This document shows positions 1 to 10,163 of a stretch of 22,913 nt of DNA, piece after piece (positions within the stretch are counted from its first letter, which is position 1; the number at the start of each line of letters is the position of its first letter). This DNA is from Monoraphidium neglectum. Lineage: Eukaryota; Chlorophyta; Chlorophyceae; Sphaeropleales; Selenastraceae. The translations under genes and the position numbers were made by a program. The stretch covers positions 6,573 to 29,485 of the forward strand of contig NW_014013260.1 of NCBI RefSeq assembly GCF_000611645.1, read 5' to 3'. The notes beneath the pieces were generated by a model. That model was not told where the DNA came from and did not search any database. It was given only the letters and a program-made list of their open reading frames with translations.

Positions 1-34
1 AAACACACACACACACGCGCGCGCACGTACGCAC
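1..34 (-). repeat. Start of JMJD6-like intron 5, GT/GC-rich
   Basis: The donor GT sits at 34-33 on the minus strand, directly after the PPYR codons. The rest of the window end is alternating purine-pyrimidine (CG)n then (CA)n on the plus strand, i.e. (GT)n in the transcript. It is cut by the window edge. Confidence 0.7.
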
Positions 35-2030
35 CTGTACGGTGGCCGCCGCCGCTCCCCTGCCAGCCGAAACAGGTCCTCTGCGAAAAGGTCCGGCACC
101 CGGTAATCAGACGCCATGGGGGCGCTCTGCCTCGACTTGTCGCCAAACGTGCCATCGAAAATGTACAGGGGGCTGTCGTCCTGGGGTGAGGGCGGGCGGG
201 GGCCGCGTTACATGGTGTTTTGGTGGGGCGTCCCTTGGGGTTTCGGGGCGCTCACACGCCAACAGGGCGTCTGAGTGTAATTGCAGGCGATGCGTGTGTG
301 ATTGTGTGTGTGTATGTGTGTATGTGTGTGTGTGTGTGTGTGTGAGTTGGTGTGTGTGCGCGCGCGCACACGCGCTTTGGGTGCGGCGTTGCTTGGCAGG
401 CGCTTCGCCCCCCAGGGAAGCCCAGGAGGGTGAAGGCGGGCACAGGGGCCGATGCCGCGAGCAGCCTATAAGCATGGAACGCCGCTGGGGCGCATCACAG
501 CCGGGCAACCGCGGGGCAGGAGCACACCGATGGTCGCTACATAGGCCAGGCGCGCGGCCCATGCCCGAGGCACTGTTCAGCACCCTTTGTCCCTTCCACT
601 GGCCCCGACATCTCTTCCGCTGACCCCAACATGCCTTCCACTGCCCCCAACATTTCTTCGACTGGCCCCAGTGAACCTTTCTCGCACCTGTGAGTGGTCA
701 GGGTCGGAGCAGTACCTCAAAAAGTGCTCAAACCGCAGCCGCACGGCGTAGCCGTCGTCGTCGGAGCCCACCTGGCCGAGGAGAGGTGCAGGTACGCGTG
801 CGTGCTTGGCGGCATCCAGGCAATGAGCGACCGCTTGGGGCTTCGGCCAGGGTTGGCAGCGGCCCGGGCCGGGATCAGGGCGACTAGAGGGCCGCGGGCG
901 GCAGCGACTACCGTGGAGCGGCAGCTTGAAGGCGCAGCCGCGTGTGCTCATCGGAGGGACGAGCAGGTGAGGAATGCGGCCGCAGGGGCTGGCCCCGCGA
1001 AGGCGTGCGTGGCTGGCTGGCCCCGCGGCGCGCCCCCACCTTGAACTTGTGGTCCCTAAACCGCCGAAGAAGCTCCTCGATGGTCCACCCCCGCGCCGCC
1101 CCCCAGCCGTCCATCAGGCCCGTGATGACCACCGGCAGCCGCGGGCGCTCGAAGCGCTCGGCAAACTCCTCCGGGGTGATGTCCTGGGCGGGCCAGGGGG
1201 GAGGGGGCCGCGGGCGCAGGGGGGCCGCTGCCGTGGGCCTTCCGGTCCCACCTTCAGCAGCCCTTTCAGCGCCGAGCGCGGCGGCCGCGGCCGGCATGCG
1301 GCAGGCTGCGGCTCCTCTTCGCGAGCTTTGCCGAGCCTTTGGGTCATGCGAGTACCCACTGCGACGAATCCCGCTGCCCCGCTGCCCAGGGGGTTGCGGT
1401 GCAGGGCGGCGGCGCGGTCCGACGGGCGGGTCCCAGCAAAGCGCCCCGCAGGTGCCCGCCGGCGACCCCCCATTGAGCTTCTACAGTCCCTCATCCTATC
1501 ACACGCACCGAGATGTGGATCCGAGGGACCTCGTCCACCAGCCCCTCTGTGCTGAGGGCGGAGGGGTCCTGGGCGTACCCGCGCCGCCGCCACTCGCCGC
1601 GCGACACGCTGAGCTCGCTGCGAGCCGCGCGCTTGGCGGCGCGGATTTTGTGCTGCACATGCCTGCCGCAAAGAAATCGCATGCGCATGTGCATGAGCAT
1701 GTGCATGAGCATGTGCATGTGCATGTGCATGTGCATGTTTGGATTGCGTGTGCATGGGCCGCGCGCTGGCATGCTGGCCGCCAGGGCCGCCGAGACGGCT
1801 GGCGGGGAGGGGAGCGCGCGGCCTGCTACTCACTCCTCCTCCTCGGGCATCAACACGGGTAGCAACTTCCTGATGGCCTGGACATCTTCTGGGGGCCACG
1901 GCGGCTGTTGCTGCTGGTGTTGCTGCTTGCATTCGTGCTGCTTGCGCTCGTGCTGCTGCTGCTGCTCCCCTTGCTCAAGCGGCGGCAGCGCTGTTGCTCG
2001 CTGATTTGAGCTGGGATCTTGGTGCGGCAT
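35..2030 (-). CDS. JMJD6: JMJD6-like JmjC-domain oxygenase, 5' part (partial at left edge)
   Basis: Five exons, read right to left: 2030-1834, 1662-1509, 1183-1040, 771-688, 180-35. All borders are GT-AG and phases agree (2,0,0,0,2). The ATG at 2030 opens a Gln/His-rich leader. About 241 residues are visible. The N-terminus HKIRAAKRAARSEL (from about residue 70) matches the basic start of JMJD6. Next come DITPEEFAERFERP, GWTIEELLRRFRDHKFK, GSDDDGYAVRL, DDSPLYIFDG and RRRPPYR, the known order of the family up to the strand before the iron-binding HxD motif. JMJD6 proteins are nuclear Fe(II)/2-oxoglutarate oxygenases (lysyl hydroxylase, with debated arginine demethylase activity). The iron and 2-oxoglutarate ligands lie beyond the left edge, so activity cannot be judged. 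The gene is divergent from the glycosyltransferase. Recognition is firm; the exact first exon is less so, because the acidic/Gln-rich leader is not conserved. Confidence 0.9.
292..375. repeat. (GT)n/(GC)n microsatellite in JMJD6-like intron 4
   Basis: About 80 nt of nearly pure alternating TG with a few TA interruptions, ending in CGCGCGCG. It reads as (CA)n in the sense of the host gene. It lies wholly inside the intron 181-687. Confidence 0.9.
588..671. repeat. 21-nt minisatellite, four degenerate copies
   Basis: Copies at 588-608, 609-629, 630-650 and 651-671 share the pattern ca-t-(t/c)cttcc-ctg-cccc with a few substitutions each. It lies in JMJD6-like intron 4, starting 15 nt past the donor. 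The period is a multiple of three, and the minus-strand frame stays open through it. Confidence 0.8.
1675..1738. repeat. 6-nt (GCATGT/GCATGA)n repeat in JMJD6-like intron 1
   Basis: About ten hexamers of GCATGT with interspersed GCATGA units. They fill much of the 171-nt intron 1663-1833 and create spurious His-Met reading frames on both strands. Confidence 0.85.
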
Positions 2031-3457
2031 GAATCACAGTGTTACCGTGCTTCTCGGATTGGAGCGCAGCAGCTCATCTAAGGAGATAATTTGCGTTTGG
2101 CGCGATTATGCTGGCGATCTGGCAGTGGTGTGTAGCAATTCAATGTTTGCAGGATGAAATTTGGTGTCGTCTGACTGCCAGGATGGCCGATGATGTCCTG
2201 CTCATGTGGTGCTGTGTCACTTGCGTGACTAGCCAGTGCCCCACCAGCATGAGCTGCACTGGAGTAGTCAGCAGGCAATGATTGAAGCACTGAGCTACCA
2301 TGTTTGATGCCAGCAATGTATGAAATGTGGGTGTCGGGCGAGGGATGGCTGGCTGCCACCCAAACATTTTGCAGACCTGTCAAAGTACTGTAAGCGGCAA
2401 ACCAGCATGAGCAGGTGCCCATGAAGAGGTGCGGTGTTGGCGAGATCCAGGCGACCATGTGTAAAGGTGATGTAGGGACCTTTTGGCACGAATTTTATCT
2501 TGAGGTGCACTGCCGCTGCCCTTGGATCTCAGCACGGCACATGAGTTGAAGCAAAAGCTCTGGTGTGCAGGTGTGCTGCATGTTGGAGACAGTGCATGAT
2601 ATGCTACTGACTTGCACTGTAGCACAACTGCGAGGGGGGGTACAGGCAAACGCCGCAAGGTTACAGCCTTTATACAAACAAGGGCCCTCTGCATTGCACC
2701 AAGGCTTTGAAGTGGCAAGCAGTGAGCAATTCAGTGCAAACTCACCCAGCCGCACCGCACAAATACCGACACAAACCAACAGTTCAAACCCGCAGCGCCT
2801 TCCTCACGCGCCACGTGCTGCTGAGGCTTGTGTCCAAGTGTCGGTCAAACGAAGGGTCGAACAAGACACGGCAAGCTTGTTTTCCAGCAACCTCATAAGA
2901 GGATGATGCTAAACTTCTGCGGACCATGTCCAGACACATTCAAACGGCCCAGCTGCATGGCCTAGGTCATCCTGCCTGCCTGAGGCGCAATTATCATGTG
3001 ATGTCACATGTCAGGCCCGGCACTGCTGGTTCGACTTGGCCATGGCGGCCATTGGCACACCATAGCTGTTCTGCCGAACAAACAACAAATCGCGCACTAT
3101 TATCACAGAAGATCCCAACATGGACCCCGCCATTTCGTGCCAAGATTTCCCTGAAAAGGTCCTGCAGCAGCTCGTGCTCAGCTGACACTGCTCAAAGGTC
3201 CTGCAGCAGCTCGTGCTCAGCTGACACTGCTCAGCTGCATCAACAGTGGAATGCCGGGGGTTGCGGAGGGTTGGTACTGTAGATACGATAAGATTATGGC
3301 TTTTAATCTTACATACGCCTCATCCAACACACACCCGTTGCCGTTTTCTCCACCGCTCTTGCGTGCCCACCACCGCGGTCATCAGTCCCAGCAAGCCTCC
3401 CCAGCGCTGAGACAAGCAGTTGGCAGACAAATTTACGCGTTGATCCGCGCAAGGAGC
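2031..3457. other. Divergent intergenic region, JMJD6-like / glycosyltransferase
   Basis: About 1.4 kb between two divergently transcribed starts, visibly less GC-rich than the coding parts. It must hold both promoters and both 5' UTRs, but I see no convincing TATA box. I recognise no protein in any frame. It contains a 39-bp tandem duplication (3155-3232), a 7-bp inverted repeat with CATGTGA arms (2995-3010) and a small hairpin with TAAGATT arms (3289-3311). Confidence 0.6.
3155..3232. repeat. Perfect 39-bp tandem duplication
   Basis: Bases 3155-3193 are repeated exactly at 3194-3232. Each unit begins AAAGGTCCTGCAGCAG and ends ACACTGCTC. It lies about 230 nt upstream of the glycosyltransferase start. 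Identity of the copies suggests a recent duplication. Confidence 0.95.
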
Positions 3458-4608
3458 ATGCCGCGGCTTCGGCCGCTGGCAACAGCGCTGCTCGCGCTGC
3501 TTGCGCTTGCCGCCGGGCTCCAACAGCTGCCCGCCGCGCGCGCCTTCCCCAGCGGCGGCCTCGCCGCGCGGCGCCACCGCTACCCCTGGGACATCCCCCG
3601 GGAGGAGGCGCCGCGGCTGCCGTGGGAGGGGCTGCAAAACGACCTGCCGGCCCTGCTGCAGGTGCAGGCGCGCGGGAAGGAGGTGGCCGTCATAGTGTTC
3701 AATGAGGGCTTCTCGGCCCTCGCCCTCAACTGCCTGGTCTCCCTGATTGAGTACGGCAGGAGCCCCAACTATATCGTCACAAGCGTCGGCGCCAGCAGCC
3801 TGGCGTACTGCCAGGCGCTGCGGCTGCCCTGCTATGACGGCGCCAACCTCCTGGCAAACATCACAACCTATGAGCAGCAGCAGCAGCAGGAGGCGGCCGC
3901 AGTTGCGGCTGCGAGCGGCGGCAGCGGCGGCAACGCCAGCGCTCTCAGCACGGACGTGGACGCGAAACGGTACACCACTGACTGGTTCCACCTGGTTTGG
4001 ATCAAGACGCTGGTGGCGCACGCGGTCAACGGGCTGGGCTACGACGTTCTTTTTGCAGGTGGGGTGCGCGGCAGGTGCAGCAGCAGCAGCAGCTGCTGCT
4101 GCTTGAGCGCGCGCACGCTTAAGATGCTGCAAGTGGGGCGGTTGATGGGCCGGGGGCACCAGCATGTTGCAGGTGCTGCAACGCTGCGGCTAGCCTTCGC
4201 ATCAGCAAGGAGCCTCGCGCGGCGGATATTGTTGAAAGAGATCAAAGCGAATGGATTTTAGGCGGCGTGAAGCATCCGGCTAATGCACTGGTTTTGCAGA
4301 CGTGCAGCGCATTGAAAGCGGCGGCGGCAGCGGCAACATGGGCCGGGCTGGTGTTACCCCAGCATGGGGCCAGTGGGGTTGCGAGTCGAGTCCGTCCTTT
4401 GTAGTGCGATTGCGGCTATATAGCCCTTGCGCACGCCATCAGCAGCTGAAGATCTGGGGTTGTGAACCATGTACTGTCGGTCCACACCGACGCGAATCAC
4501 CTGTGCGCGCCTGCCCAGAACCACATGCACATGCGCAGGCAGACACCCACCCACCCATCCGTGTGCGGGCTCCCACGCATGTGCACACGCGCACACACAC
4601 ACACACAC

Positions 4609-4644
<36 letters not shown>

Positions 4645-4963
4645 GCACGTGCACACACACATATTCACTCGTATCACCCCCCAACAGATACACACAAACA
4701 CACACATATACACACACACACACACATACACACTCGCACATGCACACGCACACCCCCCTGCACCATCCCCAGACGCGGACGTGGTGTTCCTGAAGGACGC
4801 ATGGAAGGCGTACCGCGACCTCCTGGAGCGGTACGAGGCGGATGGATCTTTCATGTATGAGCAGGTGCGGCCGATGAGCGGTGCGGGAGGCGCGCGTGTG
4901 CTCACTCAGCGTCCGCGAATGCGGCTCCGAGGTCGGGCTTTGAGGCGGCTAACGCGCGGAGCC

Positions 4964-5004
<41 letters not shown>

Positions 5005-6206
5005 TCACGAGGAGGGCGTCACATGCGGCCATTCCCCTTGCGCCTGAGCCGCTGCTGCGACTTCTGCGCCGCAGACGTGGCTGAATGCTCGCACAGGTTT
5101 CACTCGCGCCTTGGTGATATTGTCACTCGCGCGGCGATCACGACCGCCCCTTCCGCTGCCGACGGCCGGCGCCTGCAGGGCAACTACACGCGGTCTGACG
5201 GCACCAGCTTCATCCACAAGTACCTCAACAGCGGGAACTTCTTACTCAAGTACAACAGCAGGACTAAGAACATGATGGAGATGTGGCGCGTGGGCTATGA
5301 ATTCCAGGTGCGGCGCGCAGGCGGCCGCAGTGTTCACTGTGCTGTAAGGCGCTCCCTCTGTGATTCTTCTCAGTGCAGCACGACGTGGGGCGGCACAAGT
5401 TTTGGGGTGGGGGTGCGACAGTCTACATGCCCTCTTGATGGAAGCCACGAATCACCTGGCAAACTGAACCAAGGCCCCTCCCACACCCACATTTCAGATC
5501 AACGTCAATGGCAATCAGCTGTGGCTCAACCGCCTGGACAAGATGGGCTACAAGATCTGTCACAACAAATCAGTCTGCCAGATGCACCGGGAGGAGGACT
5601 GGGCAGCCATCAAGCCCCACCCCAACCAGTTCCGCGGCCGGGGCGCAATGTGCACGCCCGACAGCTTTGAAGAGGGCCTGTGCACCGACCGCCGGCTGTA
5701 TGTGCATGCGGTGTGCAAGCAGGGGCACCACCAAAAAATCGCAGCGTTCAAGAAGCTGGGCCTGTGGTGAGTGCAAAAACAGCTGGGTGCGCTTCGGGGG
5801 TTGGTACGTTGCGCGGATTGTCCTCGTGCGGGGCTCCACTTGTTGTTGCACGGCAGGTCAGCACCATCGCCGCCATGCCCACAGCTCCAGCTGTCACCCT
5901 CTTGCGGCATGGCAAGTGCAGTGTCAGCGTTCCTGCAGCCATCCGCCCAGTGAGGCAGTGCAAGGGAGGGGGGAAGCACAGGAACAGCCTGCATTGGCTG
6001 TTTTCTTGGCCTCAATCTCTCCGTGCATTGCGCCATCTGTCTTCATGCTGGCACCCCACTTTGCTTGCTGCCCCGTTTCACTTCAACACAGGTTTATTCA
6101 CATGGAAAGCCACAACCCGCCCAAAGTGACGGTGCGCCTGCCCCAGGACGGATCCCTGCCCTGCGGCGGCCCCACCTGGGAAGACGAGTACCCCTTCTCG
6201 TCATGA
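3458..6206 (+). CDS. Nucleotide-diphospho-sugar transferase (PF03407-type glycosyltransferase)
   Basis: Five exons: 3458-4058, 4773-4864, 5179-5307, 5498-5766, 6092-6206, giving 401 aa; borders are GT-AG and phases agree (1,0,0,2). Residues 1-30 are a short positive start plus a hydrophobic Ala/Leu stretch, a signal peptide or type II anchor, so I chose this ATG over in-frame codons further upstream. The domain follows: [11 protein letters not shown], then [27 protein letters not shown] with the DxD metal/nucleotide-sugar motif at residues 201-203 (its first codon is split by intron 1), and [12 protein letters not shown] (residues 244-255). A Cys-rich tail has conserved-looking CHNKSVC and [11 protein letters not shown]. 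This layout is that of the Nucleotid_trans family, which includes plant arabinosyl- and xylosyltransferases (RRA, XEG113, RGXT). It probably acts in the Golgi on wall or glycoprotein sugars; donor and acceptor cannot be told. Gln5 and Gly/Ala inserts sit near residues 140-160. Confidence 0.87.
4582..4753. repeat. (CA)n microsatellite block in glycosyltransferase intron 1
   Basis: About 170 nt dominated by CA, purest at 4591-4642, broken by short ATATTC and CCCCCC pieces. It stops about 20 nt before the acceptor at 4771-4772, and so takes the place of the usual polypyrimidine tract. Confidence 0.92.
4968..5003. repeat. (CAG)12 in glycosyltransferase intron 2
   Basis: Twelve uninterrupted CAG units, in the sense direction, inside the intron 4865-5178. 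Translation across it would give poly-Gln, poly-Ala or poly-Ser, but phase evidence excludes it from the CDS. Confidence 0.92.
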
Positions 6207-7017
6207 TGGCATCGCAGTGATGAACGATGACGAGGGCTTCAGTGACACGTAATCGCTGGCATTCAGGGACCAGCCAACACGGCCATCCGACCCTAACATA
6301 AGGGCGATGACTCATAAGGCTCCTGTTCCCCAAGCAATCTTTGGGGAGAGGGTGTGAGTGACAGCGGCACCAAACAGCAGCACAATTTCTTGGTATCGGG
6401 CCTTTAGACCCGCATTTTTGTTGGGCGGCTCCCGCTTTTTGCGCCCCCTGCCTTGTGCTGGCCTGGACACCGTTTGCTGGCCTCTTGTTTCAAGTGGGCC
6501 CTTGCTTTCGGCCAGCCCTCTCGGCCGGTCGGGGTCTGTGGCGGCGGTTTGGGGTGAGCACGGCCCTGCATCCCCTGGCTGTGCCATGAGTGCCGCATGC
6601 TGGGCCCATATACAGCATCCCTGATCACTGTTTGCATTTCATTGACAGTGTCATGAGGTTTGGACAAGTCAGGGAATCAACAGGAACTTGTCAGTCAGGA
6701 CCGCAGCATACCCGGTCTGCACTCATCACTTTGTCCTTCCTCACCAGGCCTGCGTCCCCCGCACGCTGCACAAGCGCGGGCGCGCAACCGGCCGCGGCCA
6801 TCCGTTTGTCTCTGCACTGCCACTTCATTCAGCCCAGCTTTTGTTACCAGCTCTAATACGTCTATCTCACTTTCGCGGGGGCCACATTGCAGGCATAGCC
6901 TTGCAGACCTGTGGTTGGTCGCTTCAACGTGCATCAATTTCTCAGTGCAAAGCAAACATTAATGGAGCAACCAATGAACAACCAATAAAGTACCAATGAC
7001 CAAGCAATGAACAGGGT
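6207..7017. other. Convergent 3' region, glycosyltransferase / ankyrin-RING
   Basis: Holds both 3' UTRs. I see no TGTAA on either strand here. An AATAAA lies at 6984-6989 on the plus strand, next to several repeated CAATGA words (about 6970-7010). It is only a weak candidate signal, since green algae favour TGTAA. No gene recognised. Confidence 0.5.
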
Positions 7018-9470
7018 TTACTGAGGAGTCCCGATGCCCTGGGCCCCGTCAGCCTGCCGGTGCACCCCAAACCCAGCGATCACAGTGCGGCAGTAGGGGC
7101 ACAGCGCGGGCTTGCCAGCAATCAGCCGGACAAGGAGCACCCCGCAGCGCCCGCACAGCGAGTGCCCGCACGGGTGCAGCCGCAGCAGCAGGCCCGGCTG
7201 CTCCTCCAAGCACACGCCGCACGCCTCGGCCTCGCGCGCGGCGCTGCAGCCGCCGCTCCTCCCGCCGCCGACGCCGCCGACGCCGGCGCCGCGCGCCTGG
7301 CGCTCGCGGAGCGCCTTGGCATCATCTAAGAGGCGAAGCAGCTGGGCCTCGTGGGCCTCCGAGTCCCCAGGACTGCATCCCTCCCCCTGCAACCGGCCGC
7401 AGGCGTCCAGCGCGGCGCAGCCGCAGCTCAACGCCGGCGACGGCGTCGCGTCTGCCACGCAGCAGCTGCAGTTTGGGGCTGTGTGCCGCGCGGTGCAAAG
7501 CACGTAGGACCGGACAGCATCGAACATCGAGCAAGCGTCGCCGTCTGGTGGCCGCGGCGCCCCCGCGACGCCGCCAGAGCCGCTGACAGCTTCCTGAGCT
7601 TGCGGCTTCGGCGGGAGTGCCTGGCAGCGGGGCGCCGCGTCGCAGACCGGGGCGCCGCTCGCAGTGCCTTCTGCCTGGTGCTCAAGCGCCAGCGTGCGCG
7701 GGCACAATTGCTGCATCAGCTCGCCCGGCGCAGGCTGCGGCTGCTGCTGCTGGTGCGAGGACGACTGCGCGTCCGTCTGCCCGATGCCGGCGGCTAGCGC
7801 TGCCGCTGCAGCACAGCCGCCTTCGGACGCGATCGCGATCGCCGCCTGAACCAACAGCTGCCGCTTCAGCTGCGCCGCCGCGAGCTCCTGCAGGCTGCAC
7901 ACGAAGCGAAACGCGACGGCGTCACCCGTGGCGGCGTCACCCGCGGCGGCGTCACCCGCCCAGTAAGCGGGTGATACCACCCGCGAGTGCAGCAGCGCGT
8001 CTCGCAGCGGCACGTATGGGTCAAGCAGTTCACACAGGGCCCCCGATAGGCCCTGATCCCGTGCTTCGTGCCACGGAAGCCGCCCCTCCGCATTCCGCGC
8101 CCGCCGCGGGTCCGCCGCGGCGGCGGCGCCGGTGCCGCCCGCGCGCCGGAGGTGCGCCGAGAGCAGCAGCGTCGCGAGGCGCGCGTCCGGCGCGCGGGCC
8201 GCGGCGTGGAGCGGCGAGCTGAAGCGGGGGACGAGCATGCGCGCGACCAGCGCTTGGTGCCGTGTGCGAGCCGACAAGGAGGCCCCGGCCTGCAAAGCCG
8301 GGCGGCAGGTTCGGGTGGCAGCGGCGGAGTGTGTTGTGACCTGCCCCCGAAAGGTGTGGGCCGCGGGTTCCAGCTTGCTGATAAGTTGGATCGGTCCCAC
8401 TCATAACACTGCGTTGTTTTGTCGGGCACAGACGTGCAAGCACAGGTAAGGGGGAGGGGTGTTTATGTGCACAGACCCTCACTTCAATAAGGGCCGCTGC
8501 TGCATCCATGTTTTTGTTGCAGACCGCCAGGTGCAGCGCCGTGAAGCCGTACATGTTGGTGGACTCCAGCAAGGCAGGCTGCCCCTGCTGCTCTCGCAGC
8601 CGCCGCTGCTCCTTCAGCCGCATCTCCCGCTGCCGCCGCACGCCCTTCCGCCGCCGCCGCTCCTGCCAGCGCCGCAGCCGCCCCGGCGCCGCGGGGCCGC
8701 CTCCGGCTGGGCCGCCGGCCTCCCGATCCGCGGCTGTCGGGGCGGGTGCGCCTTGGAGCAGCGGGTAGGTCTCTCGCGCCTCCAGGCAGGCGCGCACGCA
8801 CGCGGCGCCGCCGTACAGCGCGGCGTTGTGGAGCGCATTGTTGCCGCCCCGGCGGTCGGCTAGCCATGGGTCCGCCCCGTGCTGGATCAGCAGGCGCGCG
8901 GCTGCTCCGCCGTCGCCGCCGCCGCCGCCGCTGCGCCGGCAGGCCAGCATTAGGGGCGTGTCATCCAGCCCATGCGTCTGATTGAGCAGCTGCTGGAGCT
9001 CCAGCCGTGCCTCCTCAGGTGTAGGCGCCCTGCGTGCGCACACGAACCAAGGCAACGCCGGCGCGAATCACGGTAACGCTGGTGCAGCAGATAGGCTGCA
9101 GAGTTGTCTGACCACTGGGGCTAGTGGATGGCAGCAAGCCTGAACAAGACTATCGTCACAAACAGCAGTAGCGGGTCTAGGGCTACTGCTGATTGTGACA
9201 ATAGTCTTGTTCGGGGGGCAAGCAGGCCATTGGCAGTTGCAGCGGAAGTTTTGCGCACCTGCTGGCGACAATCCTGATGAGCTCCCGCAGCAGCTGCTCT
9301 CCGTCCCCGCCTTGCATCGCCGCAGCTGCATGGAAGACGCTGCCTTTCAACCGGGAGCTCCTTGCACGCAGCAGCTCGGGCCGCATTGCAGCCAGGCTGG
9401 CTGCGCTGGCAGTGGGAGAGCCGGCGTCCAGGGCCAACGCCAGCCGGTGAGTGGCGAGGGTGTTCCCCAT
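7018..9470 (-). CDS. Ankyrin-repeat RING-HC E3 ubiquitin ligase (XBAT/XB3-like architecture)
   Basis: Three exons: 9470-9259, 9029-8483, 8289-7018, giving 676 aa; phases 2 and 0 agree. The start is MGNTLAT, with Gly2 and small residues fitting N-myristoylation, as in plant XBAT ligases. Ankyrin repeats: GSVFHAAA near residue 44, DDTPLMLAC (93), NNALHNAALYGG (134), YGFTALHLAV (231) continuing across intron 2 into AGASLSAR, and SPLHAAAR (279). A basic Arg/Lys/Gln helix (about 190-223) interrupts the repeats. The middle is Ala/Gln-rich with three GDAA(A/T) repeats from a 15-nt minisatellite (7919-7962). The C-terminus is a C3HC4 RING: C610, C613, C627, H629, C632, C635, C650, C653, all eight ligands present. 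Role: membrane-associated transfer of ubiquitin from E2 to targets held by the ankyrin repeats; targets unknown. An ATG at 9055 opens the same frame as exon 2 but would lose MGN and the first repeat, so I rejected it. Confidence 0.88.
9142..9212 (-). other. 31-bp near-perfect hairpin in ankyrin-RING intron 1
   Basis: Arms 9142-9172 and 9182-9212 with a 9-nt loop (9173-9181). 29 of 31 positions pair. In the sense strand of the host gene one of the two exceptions becomes a G.U wobble, leaving one mismatch. It lies wholly within the intron 9030-9258. It could be a miRNA-like precursor or the footprint of a small inverted-repeat transposon. Confidence 0.85.
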
Positions 9471-10163
9471 CGCCTGAAGTGCCGCGTCCTACCGGGTGTG
9501 TGCGCGCGTGTTGGCGGCGTGTGGAGCACGCGGCATCAGCCGCCCGACCGGGGCGTGACGCACGCGAGCTGAGGGTCGCAGCAGCTGAGTCAAGATCGTG
9601 GGCGTGTATATGGATACTTCTAGTCACTGGCGTTGCGTAGAGCACGTACCTCACCCCTGTCACCTCGCCGAAGTCCGGGGAATCGTCTTTGCTCATTGTC
9701 ACTCGGACAAAGATCCCGCTACTGGTGACCCAAAACAGACGACCAGGCGGCGCGCAGGCTGTGGAATATTGACAAAAACGCTCGTAATCAGCGTAAGGTA
9801 CGCTTGTACACGGGCGAAGCCATGATTCGTGATGGTTGTGATGCCATTCAGGGCGTACCGGCGCAACGGTACGCCTGGCCGCGCAGGCATGTGACGGCGG
9901 CGGAGGCACGTAAAGAGGGCTGGAATGTCCCTTATAAGGCTCTTCAAATAATTTAATGCCTCAAGTGCTGACTCAACACTATAGCTGAGGTGAAGCTGAG
10001 GCCCACAGGCTGTCAGCAATGCCACAAACACTGTACTGTACACCTTGCTGCAACTTGCAAGGTTGAAATCCTGCCTGGGGCGTGCTGGTCACGCGCTCGT
10101 CGCCCAAGCACAGTATATCGATTTGCTGATGCGTGGCTGAAGGTCGACACTTGACACATAACA
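9471..10163. other. Tandem intergenic region, unknown gene 3' side / ankyrin-RING 5' side
   Basis: Should hold the 3' UTR of the long unknown ORF and the promoter of the ankyrin-RING gene. A 9-bp stem with GGCGTACCG arms and a 6-nt loop lies at 9852-9875. A CATATAC word at about 9604-9612 is a poor TATA candidate. No TTACA (minus-strand TGTAA) was seen. No protein recognised. Confidence 0.45.

Noticed and set aside
42..623. 193-codon plus-strand ORF at the left end
   Set aside because: Starts at GTG, crosses a GT microsatellite and lies opposite JMJD6-like exon 5 and intron 4.
1491..1772. Minus-strand frame starting in a His-Met repeat ahead of HKIRAAKR
   Set aside because: The His-Met part is the intronic GCATGT microsatellite. 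The phase-2 join from the 2030 exon to position 1662 gives a better N-terminus.
4302..5047. His/Thr-rich ORFs on both strands over glycosyltransferase intron 1
   Set aside because: Translation of the (CA)n repeat; only the [11 protein letters not shown] part, from a phase-1 acceptor at 4773, is coding.
5763..5771. TGA after GLW as the glycosyltransferase stop
   Set aside because: The TGA lies in a perfect GTGAGTG donor. The phase-2 join to 6092 restores Trp and adds a sensible [10 protein letters not shown] tail.
7919..7980. Short direct repeats GCGTCACCCG resembling a CRISPR or iteron array
   Set aside because: A 15-nt coding minisatellite in the ankyrin-RING gene (GDAA units); no spacers.
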